Assembly: GCF_000445475.1 (NCBI RefSeq)
Contig: NZ_AUPZ01000005.1
Location: 156,259-220,258 of the forward strand
Length of the DNA stretch: 64,000 nucleotides
Direction of reading: 5' to 3'
Source: Sulfurimonas hongkongensis
GTDB taxonomy: Bacteria > Campylobacterota > Campylobacteria > Campylobacterales > Sulfurimonadaceae
A program made the translations under genes and the position numbers. This document shows positions 55,440 to 63,206 of the stretch, in pieces (within the stretch, counting starts at the first letter, position 1; the number at the start of each line of letters is the position of its first letter). The notes under the pieces were generated by a model. It was not told where the DNA came from. It saw only the letters and a list, made by a program, of their open reading frames with translations, and searched no databases.

Positions 55440-56224
55440 TTTTTCTCCTTTTTAAACAGTTTATATGCAGAGAGTAAAAGTATAATTGCTAAGAAAAACT
55501 CTATGAACTTGGCATCCATTATTCCAAAAAGTATTGCACCAATAAAAGCACCAATAATCGAACCAATGGACATCCATATTAAAATATCTCTAAAGCTTAA
55601 AACTTCTAAAAGCCTGCCGTTTTTGTGGTACCTATAAAGACCCACTAATAGTGTAGGAAGTGAGATGGCTAGACTTAGTGTTCCTGCTGTTTTAATGTCT
55701 GTAGCATACAAAAGTACGATAGTAGGGATAAGTAATTCTCCTCCTGCGACGCCTAAGAGTGAACTAACCATACCGATGCCAATACCGAGAATAAAACCTA
55801 ATACAATTTGAAATATTAACGGGAGTATGAGGGCACTCTTTACCTCTATAAAAATATGGCTAAAAAGAACTAAACTTAAAAAAATTAAAAGATAAAAAAT
55901 AAGTGTGTGAAGTGTTCTTTTATCTATTTTTGTTGCATAGGAAACCCCAATATAAGCACCGATAAGTGTTCCAGAGAGAAGATTAAGTACTATGTAGCCG
56001 TGTGATAAGATATTTGCATCAACTCCTCTAAAAACAAGTGCAAAGAAAACTGTTACAAGAGAGATAGAGAGATTTAGGATAATGGCATGGAGCGTATCAA
56101 TTTTGAGAATACCTACTAAAAAAGGTAATCTAAATTCTGCTCCACCAAGTCCTATAAGTCCGCCAAGTGTTCCAATAATGCTAGAGCCAAAAAAACTTTT
56201 GAGTTTTATAAATCTTGTGCTCAT
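55436..56224 (-). CDS. TSUP-family (TauE/SafE) membrane permease
   Basis: A 262-residue membrane protein with about seven to eight helices and the duplicated TSUP motif: IIGTLGGLIGLGGAEFRLPFLV near the N-terminus and GMVSSLLGVAGGELLIPTIVLL in the middle. The family moves sulfite, sulfonates, thiosulfate or other oxyanions. It overlaps modD and the binding-protein gene by 4 bp each, so it is a true member of the molybdenum operon. A role in oxyanion movement is inferred. Confidence 0.85.
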   Translation of the reverse strand: MSTRFIKLKSFFGSSIIGTLGGLIGLGGAEFRLPFLVGILKIDTLHAIILNLSISLVTVFFALVFRGVDANILSHGYIVLNLLSGTLIGAYIGVSYATKIDKRTLHTLIFYLLIFLSLVLFSHIFIEVKSALILPLIFQIVLGFILGIGIGMVSSLLGVAGGELLIPTIVLLYATDIKTAGTLSLAISLPTLLVGLYRYHKNGRLLEVLSFRDILIWMSIGSIIGAFIGAILFGIMDAKFIEFFLAIILLLSAYKLFKKEKK

Positions 56225-57039
56225 AACGACTCTTTGATGGTAACTTTTATATCAAGTGGTTTTGCGTGATAGGGCGATGAAGTAACTATAAAATCAACTC
56301 CACACTTTGCAAATTCTTCTATGTTTGACTCATGTATTCCGCCAGTAGCAGAGAGTAGTAGATGCGGATAGTGCTCTTTTAGAGTTACGCACTTTTTAAG
56401 AGTCGCATACTCCATCTTTTCGCATTGAAGTATGTCAGCACCAAGAGATGCGAAGTAACACGCGTCTTTATAGTCTTCAACTTCTACAGCTATTTTTTTC
56501 TCTAAAAACTCATACTTTAGTTTAGTAAAAGCACTCTCAAGCTCCTCTTTTGTATTAAAAAAGTTAAGATGTTGCTCAAAGACTAAGATGCTGTCATAAA
56601 GTCCCATGCGATGAATAACTCCACCGCCCGCCATCACAGACTTTAGCATGAGCTCTTTAGATCCTGGGAAGTTTTTTCTAGTAGTTGCTACGCTTATTTT
56701 AGGGTTTATCTCTCTTGCTTTTACTACAAGTGAGTTGGTATATGTGGCAATCCCGCTCATATATTCAAAAATATTTTGAGAGATTTTCCACGCTTTATGC
56801 AGACTCGCGGCATCGCCCTTACACTCAAGTATAATCTCTTTACCCTCGACACAATCGCCATCTCTTTTATGAAATTTATGCTCTATATTTAACTCCCTCA
56901 TAACTTTTAAAACTTCATCAACCCCGCAAAGGATAACTTCGCCCTTTGGAGCAAAACTCATAGTAGCCTGTTTTTCGCCAATGCCAAGTCCGTGAGTTGT
57001 TAAATCAAAATAACCCAAATCTTCATATAGTAAGTTCAT
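56221..57039 (-). CDS. modD: ModD, NadC-like pyrophosphorylase of molybdenum operons
   Basis: A quinolinate phosphoribosyltransferase-like protein of about 272 residues. It has the family elements YEDLGYFDLTTHGLGIG, KISQNIFEYMSGIATYT, ATTRKNFPGSKELMLKSVMAGGG and LLLSATGGIHESNIEEFA. The form lacking the usual NadC start and linked to molybdate transporters is called ModD; its reaction is not well established. I choose the ATG at 57039 (AAAGGA upstream) over the frame opening at 57066. Confidence 0.86.
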   Translation of the reverse strand: MNLLYEDLGYFDLTTHGLGIGEKQATMSFAPKGEVILCGVDEVLKVMRELNIEHKFHKRDGDCVEGKEIILECKGDAASLHKAWKISQNIFEYMSGIATYTNSLVVKAREINPKISVATTRKNFPGSKELMLKSVMAGGGVIHRMGLYDSILVFEQHLNFFNTKEELESAFTKLKYEFLEKKIAVEVEDYKDACYFASLGADILQCEKMEYATLKKCVTLKEHYPHLLLSATGGIHESNIEEFAKCGVDFIVTSSPYHAKPLDIKVTIKESL

Positions 57040-57835
57040 GTAAATCCTTTTGTCTGCTTTTTTCAAAAATCGGTAAACATCTTTTATGCTCGCCGTGAGT
57101 TACGATATCCGCTTTTATGTCGTAAATCTTCTCTATCATTTCTTTAGTTATCACCGCTTCTGGTGCATCATCTGCCACAATAACGCCCTCATGCATAACT
57201 ACAACACGACTAGACATAAGAAGTGCGTGGTCTGGATAGTGAGTGGTTTTTAAGAAAGTATAACCCTCAGATGCAAGTGAATCTATAAGCTCTAAAAGTC
57301 TTATCTGATTACCATAGTCAAGCCCAGCAACTGGTTCATCCATGATGAAAGTATTTACCTCTTGAGCGATAGAGCGAGCTAAAAGTACCATCTGTTTTTG
57401 TCCGCCACTAAGTTGCCCAAATGCTCTGTTTTTTAGATGCTCCATACCGATTTTCTCTAATGCTGCCATAGCCACTTCATAATCTTTTTTTGAAGGTTGT
57501 GCAAAAAAACCGAGCTTTGTGACCCTAGCCATGAGCACCATATCAAGAACCTGATAATTAAATGGTGTGTTGTTATATTGCGGAATGTAAGCTATTTTAT
57601 GAGCTAAATCTTTGTGTGAGTAGCTTTTCAAATCCTCTGCATCTATCTTGATATCTGCATCTGTATGGATGAGTTTTAGGATGAGTTTTATAAGTGTGCT
57701 TTTGCCACAGCCGTTAATGCCAAGGAGTGAGACAACTTCACCTCTGTTTAACTCAAAATTTATGCCAGAGAGGACCTTGTGATTTTTATATGAGAAGTGC
57801 AGGTCATTTACCTCTATGATAGGTTTTAGTTCCAT
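57023..57835 (-). CDS. ABC transporter ATPase, FecE/BtuD/MolC-like
   Basis: A 270-residue ABC ATPase. Walker A is GINGCGKST, the signature LSGGQKQMVLLARSIAQ, Walker B TFIMDEPVAGLDYGNQ and the switch His in KTTHYPDHALL. It powers the permease gene it overlaps by 10 bp and overlaps modD by 17 bp. The subfamily is that of iron-chelate/B12/molybdate importers. Confidence 0.9.
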   Translation of the reverse strand: MELKPIIEVNDLHFSYKNHKVLSGINFELNRGEVVSLLGINGCGKSTLIKLILKLIHTDADIKIDAEDLKSYSHKDLAHKIAYIPQYNNTPFNYQVLDMVLMARVTKLGFFAQPSKKDYEVAMAALEKIGMEHLKNRAFGQLSGGQKQMVLLARSIAQEVNTFIMDEPVAGLDYGNQIRLLELIDSLASEGYTFLKTTHYPDHALLMSSRVVVMHEGVIVADDAPEAVITKEMIEKIYDIKADIVTHGEHKRCLPIFEKSRQKDLHELTI

Positions 57836-58836
57836 GCTGCCCTCGCATTTTTTAAAACGATAATAAAGATAGGAATCCCTATGAGTGAAGTAAGGATCCC
57901 AATAGGAATCTCAACACTTAAGGCTAGTCTTGAGATAGCATCTGCACTTAGCAAAAATATAGCACCAATAACTGCACTAAGAGGAATAAGCAAACGATGT
58001 GATGGACCAACAGCCATACGGATGATATGGGGAATGATAAGTCCAACCCAGCCAATAATCCCAGCCATCACAACGCTCAGTGAACTTGCAAGTGTAGCAA
58101 GGATGATAGCTACGATGCGGATGAGTTTTACATTTACACCAAGAGCCTTTGCTTCTTCATCTCCTAAGCTCATAAGATCAAAATATTTACTCATAAAAAC
58201 CATCCCTAAGATGCTAAGCGTGATGGGGATTGCGACAAGCAGAGTCTCATTTAGCTCTGCCATGGAGAGTGAACCCATTAGCCAGTAAACGATGGCTGGA
58301 AGTGTAGAGTATGGATCTGCAACATACTTTATGATGGAGAGAAGTGAAGTAAATAGTGAGGCGCTGATAACTCCGCCAAGAACTAGCATCACAGTTGAAC
58401 GAGAGTTTGTAACCATAGAACCAATAAAAACAGCAAAACCAACTGCTACAAAACCAAAAACAAAAGCTAAAATCTGTACGATAAACCAATGTTCAGAGAT
58501 TAACATTCCACATGCCGCACCAAAAGATGCACCTGCTAAAACGCCCAAAATCCCAGGAGAAACAAGAGGATTTACAAACATCGCTTGAAACACCGCTCCA
58601 CTCGTTGCAAGTGCCGCACCGATGAGAATAGCTAGCAACACACGAGGAAGGCGAATATCTAAGATGATGCTCTCTATAAGAGTGAAATCTTGCGTAGCAG
58701 GACTTGAGAATAGCTTGTGATTTAGGTAGTCAAAAAAAGTAGAGATGCTTATATCAAACTGCCCCCACAAGAGTGAGAGAGTTGAGAAGAGTACTAAGAT
58801 GATTGTTACGATGATTAGATATTTAGCATCATTCAT
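57826..58836 (-). CDS. ABC transporter permease, FecCD/BtuC/MolB-like
   Basis: A 336-residue permease with about 9-10 helices. Family marks are RLPRVLLAILIGAALATSGAVFQ, NPLVSPGILGVLAGASFGA and GIIGWVGLIIPHIIRM. It would import the periplasmic ligand delivered by the binding protein. Its ATG is overlapped (ATGA) by the stop of a 14-codon leader frame. It is the first large gene after the ModE-like operator at 59210-59233. Confidence 0.9.
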   Translation of the reverse strand: MNDAKYLIIVTIILVLFSTLSLLWGQFDISISTFFDYLNHKLFSSPATQDFTLIESIILDIRLPRVLLAILIGAALATSGAVFQAMFVNPLVSPGILGVLAGASFGAACGMLISEHWFIVQILAFVFGFVAVGFAVFIGSMVTNSRSTVMLVLGGVISASLFTSLLSIIKYVADPYSTLPAIVYWLMGSLSMAELNETLLVAIPITLSILGMVFMSKYFDLMSLGDEEAKALGVNVKLIRIVAIILATLASSLSVVMAGIIGWVGLIIPHIIRMAVGPSHRLLIPLSAVIGAIFLLSADAISRLALSVEIPIGILTSLIGIPIFIIVLKNARAAWN

Positions 58837-58877
58837 AAGAGTTTAAGTGTTAAAGAAGATTTTAATGTAGCTGGCAT
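58833..58877 (-). CDS. Possible 14-residue leader peptide of the permease operon
   Basis: A frame from ATG to TGA encoding MPATLKSSLTLKLL, with AAGGAC 9 nt upstream. Its stop codon overlaps the permease ATG as ATGA, and the permease has no ribosome site of its own that I can see, so translation may be coupled. Too short to judge by composition. Confidence 0.35.
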   Translation of the reverse strand: MPATLKSSLTLKLL

Positions 58878-58953
58878 ATTTGTTTTGTCCTTATTTATTA
58901 TGGTTTGTTTAGTCTATATATAAAATCTAGTGAGACGCTTTTTTGTGTAAGAA

Positions 58954-59166
58954 TCATCTTGCGTGGGGGGGGACACCTAACAAGAAAATCAAATGAGAAA
59001 AATGTATTTTTAACCAATAAGTAAAGAATAAAAAAGGCTCACTAGACATATGAAGCGCTAACGCCTCAAGCGAAGATACCAGTGTATGTAGTATCTTCTG
59101 TTGAAGTGTAGTTATAGTGTTACAAATGCCTTGCATCTTTTTTGACATAACGATAAATAAATTCAA
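58954..59166 (-). CDS. Possible 70-residue protein between the ModE site and the permease
   Basis: A TTG-started frame with a strong AAGGAG site 6-7 nt upstream. The peptide has a start like MNLFIVMSKKMQGICNTITT, a Leu-rich middle and a hydrophobic, aromatic C-terminal part that could be one membrane segment. I recognise no family, and codons at the end run through a poly-G/C tract. It fills most of the 437-bp gap 58837-59273 and starts 43 bp after the ModE-like palindrome. It could be a real small gene or a leader. Confidence 0.35.
   Translation of the reverse strand: MNLFIVMSKKMQGICNTITTLQQKILHTLVSSLEALALHMSSEPFLFFTYWLKIHFSHLIFLLGVPPHAR
59129..59152. promoter_or_regulatory. Weak second ModE-like site
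   Basis: The right arm ACATAACG (59145-59152) is identical to that of the site at 51652-51659. The left arm at the proper distance, CCTTGCAT, keeps only five of eight consensus bases. It lies 81 bp (centre to centre) from the strong palindrome, inside the possible 70-codon frame. Confidence 0.3.
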
Positions 59167-59209
59167 AATATTCTCCTTAGAAAATAAAAATAGTAAGTCT
59201 CTAATTAAA

Positions 59210-59233
59210 CGTTATATCTAAACAGATATAACG
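59210..59233. promoter_or_regulatory. ModE-like operator before the molybdenum transporter operon
   Basis: Perfect 10-bp arms CGTTATATCT and AGATATAACG with AAAC between, 24 bp in total. This equals the length and end sequence of the E. coli modA operator bound by ModE. It lies between modE and the transporter operon, all on the minus strand. Molybdate-bound ModE would repress the downstream genes. Confidence 0.75.
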
Positions 59234-59273
59234 AAGTTTAAACTAAAATGTCTTAAATTAAACTTTAAAGTCC

Positions 59274-60053
59274 TTATAAACCTATAATTATGTTTTTTGT
59301 GTTTATAATTGCGTAGGCACTCTCGCCAATTTCTAAGCTTAACTCTGAAGCATCTCTGCTTATGGCTGCGACTAAAGAGAGAGAGTCATTTACCTTGAAT
59401 ATAATCTCTTGTGAGTGTTCTGAAGTCTCCATAGAGTCTATAGTTCCTTCTATAATATTTAAGCTCTTGTGAGCTTTTGGCGCTATTTTTACTATCTCTA
59501 TATCGCTTGATTTTATGATGGCGTAAGTGTCGCTGCCAATGTGAAGTGCCATATCTTTAGCTGATTTTGCTGTGATGCTTGAGATTAAAGAGACACCACC
59601 TAAGAGTGCAAGTTCAAGATTTGTGCTTAGTTCATCTTGTGTAATGCTTTTTACTTTTGAGGGTAGCTGATTTCTAGCACTTGTGGTTAAAAAAGTTCTG
59701 TTTAAGATGCTCTCTAGTCTATCTGCATCGTCTCCAGCTTCTGCAAAACGGTCTATAAACTTAGCATGAACATCTTTAAGTCTCTCGAAAGTTTGGATGA
59801 GTTGATGGGCGTAAGGTGTAAGTGTGGTTCCACCTCCACCACGCCCCCCTGTAGTTCTTGTGATGAGTGGCTCATCGGCAAGAGCATTCATGCTATTTAC
59901 TCTCTCCCACGCTGCTTTATAGCTCATCTTCATCTCTTTTGCAGCTGCATTCATCGAGCCAGTTTTTTCTATGATTTTTAGGAGTTCTATCCTACCTGAG
60001 CCTAAAAAACTCTCTCCATCTTTACTAAGCCAAAAACGACCATCTATCTTCAT
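59274..60053 (-). CDS. modE: ModE-type molybdate-responsive regulator
   Basis: A 259-residue protein with the full ModE layout. Residues 1-115 are the winged helix (GRIELLKIIEKTGSMNAAAKEMKMSYKAAWERVNSMN, ITRTTGGRGGGGTTLTPYAHQLI). Two Mop/TOBE domains follow (about 130-192 and 197-259, each with SxxxxAI-type ends: SDTYAIIKSSDI and ESAYAIINTKNI). The Mop pair binds molybdate or tungstate. It lies just upstream of the molybdenum operons and divergent from surE. Confidence 0.92.
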   Translation of the reverse strand: MKIDGRFWLSKDGESFLGSGRIELLKIIEKTGSMNAAAKEMKMSYKAAWERVNSMNALADEPLITRTTGGRGGGGTTLTPYAHQLIQTFERLKDVHAKFIDRFAEAGDDADRLESILNRTFLTTSARNQLPSKVKSITQDELSTNLELALLGGVSLISSITAKSAKDMALHIGSDTYAIIKSSDIEIVKIAPKAHKSLNIIEGTIDSMETSEHSQEIIFKVNDSLSLVAAISRDASELSLEIGESAYAIINTKNIIIGL

Positions 60054-60143
60054 CTACATCTCCTAAAAAGTAAAAGTCTATTTAAAATCATATCCAAATC
60101 TATGTTTTGTAAAGATTTTGCTTTTAGATGATAAAATACGCTT

Positions 60144-60929
60144 ATGAAAAATAAATACAGAATTTTGGTAACAAATGATGATGGTTATGAGGCAAAGGGT
60201 TTGCTCTGTTTGATTAGAGCATTAAAAGAGATAGATGATGTAAGAGTAACAGTAGTAGCACCTGCAAATGAAAAATCAGCTTGTGGGCACTCACTAACAC
60301 TTGTGCGTCCTCTAAAATTTGTGAGCGTGGATGATGATTTTTACAAACTCGATGATGGAACTCCTAGTGACTGTGTCTATCTATCTTTGAGTACGATTTT
60401 TGTCGATAGAAAACCAGACTTACTCATAAGTGGGATAAATCGCGGCTCAAATATGGGTGAAGACATAACTTATAGTGGAACAGCAGCTGGGGCCATGGAG
60501 GGAGTTTTGCACGATATTCCTTCAATCGCCATCAGTCAAGTGATGGACTTTACAAACCCTGAGGGAGATTTTTCTTTGGCAAAAAAAACCATAAAAGAGC
60601 TAGTTTTAAAGATAAAGGATGGCTCCTTTCCACTTCCTCATAGAGAGTTTTTAAATGTAAATATACCACCAGATACAAGTGAAGCTAAGATGCAAGTAAC
60701 CTATGCTGGATACAGGTTTTACGCAAACGATTCACATGTTCATAGAAATCCTCGTGGAGAAGAGCACTATTGGCTGGGCTTGCATCCTCTTAGTTTTTCA
60801 CCAAGAGAGGGCTCAGATGGAGTGAGTGACCATGAGGCAATAAAAGCAGGAAACATATCTATAACTCCCATACATCTAGATTTGAGTGCATATAAAAGTA
60901 TGCAAAAACTCAAAGAGTGGATAGAGTAG
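60144..60929 (+). CDS. surE: 5'-nucleotidase SurE
   Basis: A survival-protein-E phosphatase of 261 residues acting on nucleoside monophosphates. Metal-binding and active-site parts are ILVTNDDGYEAKGL (Asp-Asp), APANEKSACGHSLTL (Ser), DGTPSDCV and ISGINRGSNMGEDITYSGTAAGAMEG (Asn). Normal length. It is followed 3 bp later by an E1-like gene. Confidence 0.96.
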   Translation: MKNKYRILVTNDDGYEAKGLLCLIRALKEIDDVRVTVVAPANEKSACGHSLTLVRPLKFVSVDDDFYKLDDGTPSDCVYLSLSTIFVDRKPDLLISGINRGSNMGEDITYSGTAAGAMEGVLHDIPSIAISQVMDFTNPEGDFSLAKKTIKELVLKIKDGSFPLPHREFLNVNIPPDTSEAKMQVTYAGYRFYANDSHVHRNPRGEEHYWLGLHPLSFSPREGSDGVSDHEAIKAGNISITPIHLDLSAYKSMQKLKEWIE

Positions 60930-60932
60930 AGT

Positions 60933-61571
60933 TTGAAATTTTCTCGTGTAAAGACCCTACTTGGGGATGATTTTTTTAAGCTTCAAGATGCAAAGATTAT
61001 ACTCTTAGGAGTTGGTGGGGTTGGTGGCTTTTGTCTTGATTGTCTCATAAGAAGTGGTGTAAGCGATATCACGATAGTTGACTTTGACACCTTTGATGAA
61101 TCCAATCAAAACAGACAACTACTCTCAGAACTACACTTAGGAGAGTCAAAAGTAGAGTCATTTAAAAAGCACTATCCAAGCATTAAAATCATAGATGCTA
61201 AGATAGATGAGAATTGGGTTAGTGAGTTTGATTTTGATGAATTTGATTTGGTTTTAGATGCTATCGATGATGTCAGAGCAAAACTAGCCCTTGCACAAAA
61301 GTGCTATAAAAAGCTTATCTCATCTTTCGGGGGAGCAAAAAGGCTCGATCCCACAAAGATAGAAGTGAGTGATATCTGGAAGACTTATGGAGATAAGTTT
61401 GGTTCTAAAATCCGTCATGAGTTAAGAAAAAGAGGCTTTAATAAAAAATATAGAGTTGTTTTTTCACCTGAGGAAGCAAAAGTAAAAGAAAAAGGTAGTT
61501 TTATGGGCGTTACTGCATCTTTTGGTTTAGCTATGTGTTTTGAAGCTGTTAAAATTCTCACAAAGAAGTAG
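60933..61571 (+). CDS. ThiF/MoeB/HesA (E1-like) family protein
   Basis: A 212-residue adenylating-type protein. The nucleotide-binding loop is ILLGVGGVGGFCLDCLIRSGVSDITIVDFD (about 24-53), followed by NQNRQLL and DLVLDAIDDVRAKLAL. It resembles TcdA/CsdL-type proteins (tRNA t6A dehydratase) more than MoeB, but is shorter, and the zinc Cys pairs of MoeB are missing. The start is TTG directly after surE. Possible role: tRNA modification; not certain. Confidence 0.8.
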   Translation: MKFSRVKTLLGDDFFKLQDAKIILLGVGGVGGFCLDCLIRSGVSDITIVDFDTFDESNQNRQLLSELHLGESKVESFKKHYPSIKIIDAKIDENWVSEFDFDEFDLVLDAIDDVRAKLALAQKCYKKLISSFGGAKRLDPTKIEVSDIWKTYGDKFGSKIRHELRKRGFNKKYRVVFSPEEAKVKEKGSFMGVTASFGLAMCFEAVKILTKK

Positions 61572-61572
61572 G

Positions 61573-62472
61573 GTGAAAGGTTTTTTAACTCTACTTTTTG
61601 TTGTTAATATCTGGAATAATCTTTTTGCCGAAGATTTAATAAGTTATGATTATGAAGTAGATGCTTACTACTCAAAAGCTTTAATGTTTATAAACTTAGA
61701 TGAAGATAATAACATCACAGATGCACTGAATTATGCTGAAGAAGATATATACAAAGATATGTTTTTAAACACTTTTAATCCAAATGTCCTCGTACTTGAA
61801 GTCTCACTTCACCCTATGAGTCTGTTTGGATTATATTTTAGGCAAAATCATGAAAGTACTTATGAAAGGTCAAAAACGAATAGTTTTAATCCTGTAAAAG
61901 TTATAACAGCGGGTTTTGAGGAACCGTACTCTTTCTCGTTTTTTGTGGGTAGGATGATGGTTTTTAAAAATAAAAAAGATAGTCATATAGGAAACAACAG
62001 AGCCTATATGGGATTTCTTTTACGCGTTGGAGATTATTCTATCAAAGATAATTTAGCTCATTATGATAAATGGTACAACATAGAGTATAAATTACAAGGA
62101 ACAAGAAAGACGGATGAGAGAGACTTAGACTGGAGTTTTCGAGTAGGTACGAAAATACATCAAAACTCAGATTTTGCAAATAGTATATTTATAGAAGCAA
62201 GAAGAAGTAGTATTGACTATAAAAAAAGCGAGTGGTCATTTATCTATAACAGTGCATTTTCATCTATGTTTGCAATAAGTTCAGACACCCTTAAACTCAC
62301 AGAAGCAGAACTTATGCTAGAGAAAAAATGGCCTCTTAGTTTGAGTCAAAAAATAAGTTTTGGCTTAAGCATAGGTTATCTCTACAATACTGGAGAGAAG
62401 TATAAAGGAGCGTTAAAAGAAGAGGGGATAGATAGACATCAACTCATCTTGCGTCCAAATTTTAAGTGGTAA
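61573..62472 (+). CDS. Predicted outer-membrane beta-barrel protein of unknown function
   Basis: A 299-residue protein starting at GTG 61573, which gives a signal peptide (KGFLTLLFVVNIWNNLFA) cut before ED. The frame opens at 61540 inside the E1-like gene, but that would precede the signal with 11 polar residues. The body alternates polar and aromatic residues in strands and ends with Trp (LRPNFKW), as many outer-membrane proteins end in an aromatic. It vaguely recalls phospholipase-A-like barrels, without a visible catalytic set. Confidence 0.65.
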   Translation: MKGFLTLLFVVNIWNNLFAEDLISYDYEVDAYYSKALMFINLDEDNNITDALNYAEEDIYKDMFLNTFNPNVLVLEVSLHPMSLFGLYFRQNHESTYERSKTNSFNPVKVITAGFEEPYSFSFFVGRMMVFKNKKDSHIGNNRAYMGFLLRVGDYSIKDNLAHYDKWYNIEYKLQGTRKTDERDLDWSFRVGTKIHQNSDFANSIFIEARRSSIDYKKSEWSFIYNSAFSSMFAISSDTLKLTEAELMLEKKWPLSLSQKISFGLSIGYLYNTGEKYKGALKEEGIDRHQLILRPNFKW

Positions 62473-62481
62473 AGGTTTTAA

Positions 62482-62862
62482 TTGTTTGATTTTTTAGATA
62501 GTGACTGGTTTAATATAGGTCTTGAAATACTCTTTTTGATACTTATATCTTATGATATAAAAAGATATGCTCAGACTAAAAAAAAAGAGTATATAGTGAA
62601 TATTGTACTAACTATTGGTTTTGCCATATGGGTTTTATATCCTTACTATAAGAGCTATTTTGGCTGGGATGAGGGACAAAAACAAGAGTTGATTTCAACC
62701 TGTGCAGATGAAAATGATACTAAACTTTGTAAATGCGTGGATGAAGCACTTTTTAAAGGCTTCACTTATGAAGAGTACAAAGCACAAGATAGAAACTCAA
62801 GCGAGTTCAAAGAGTTTATAGAAGATGCTAAAGAGGAGTGCTTAGATGAGTCATGGTTTTGA
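62482..62862 (+). CDS. Small membrane protein with C-terminal Cys-containing domain
   Basis: A 126-residue protein from TTG (AAAGG 6 nt upstream). Two membrane helices (about 11-27 and 40-56) are followed by a soluble part with four cysteines: STCADENDTKLCKCVDEALF and EECLDES. I do not recognise a family. It overlaps the next gene by 17 bp, so the two are linked. Confidence 0.65.
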   Translation: MFDFLDSDWFNIGLEILFLILISYDIKRYAQTKKKEYIVNIVLTIGFAIWVLYPYYKSYFGWDEGQKQELISTCADENDTKLCKCVDEALFKGFTYEEYKAQDRNSSEFKEFIEDAKEECLDESWF

Positions 62863-63097
62863 TCTAAACTCACCCTTGATTTGCGAAGGTATCATCGGTG
62901 ATGGCTGCGGTGGAGGGCGACTTTTTATGGTACAAGATGAAGTTTTAAAAGCTTACGACCCGCTCACAAAAGAGTATTTTGAACTTTTAAAGGGGATAAA
63001 TAATGCTCTTAGCATCTATAAGAGTGCCTGCATAGTAAGTGTGGTTTGTGAAAGTGAGACTATTGAGTTTGACCTATCTAAGATGAAAAGGGTTTAA
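62846..63097 (+). CDS. Uncharacterised 83-residue protein
   Basis: A short soluble protein with two clustered N-terminal cysteines and a Gly-rich loop (CEGIIGDGCGGGRLF), then YDPLTKEYFELLKGINNALSIYKSACIVSVV. GAGGAG lies 7-8 nt before the ATG, within the preceding gene. No family recognised. It is followed by a 109-bp gap with a 7-bp hairpin (63100-63120) but no T-run. Confidence 0.6.
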   Translation: MSHGFDLNSPLICEGIIGDGCGGGRLFMVQDEVLKAYDPLTKEYFELLKGINNALSIYKSACIVSVVCESETIEFDLSKMKRV

Positions 63098-63206
63098 TAA
63101 ACTCAAGATTTATTTGAGTTAGCAGTTCATATAAAGCGGAGATACAATTATATAGAGCAAAGTTTGATATAGTTATAGAAGTAAAAGATAAAGGATATAA
63201 GAGAAA

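Noticed and set aside
58964..58973. Run of G in GCGTGGGGGGGGAC as a possible phase-variable tract
   Set aside because: Eight G lies near the end of a doubtful 70-codon frame; without evidence for that gene a phase-variation claim is not supported.
58837..59273. Possible molybdenum-cofactor riboswitch in the long leader
   Set aside because: I could not find the conserved stem and tetraloop-receptor pattern of the Moco RNA; ModE sites explain regulation better.
63100..63120. Hairpin AACTCAA/TTGAGTT after the 83-residue gene
   Set aside because: Only 7 bp, AT-rich and with no T-run, so not a convincing terminator.
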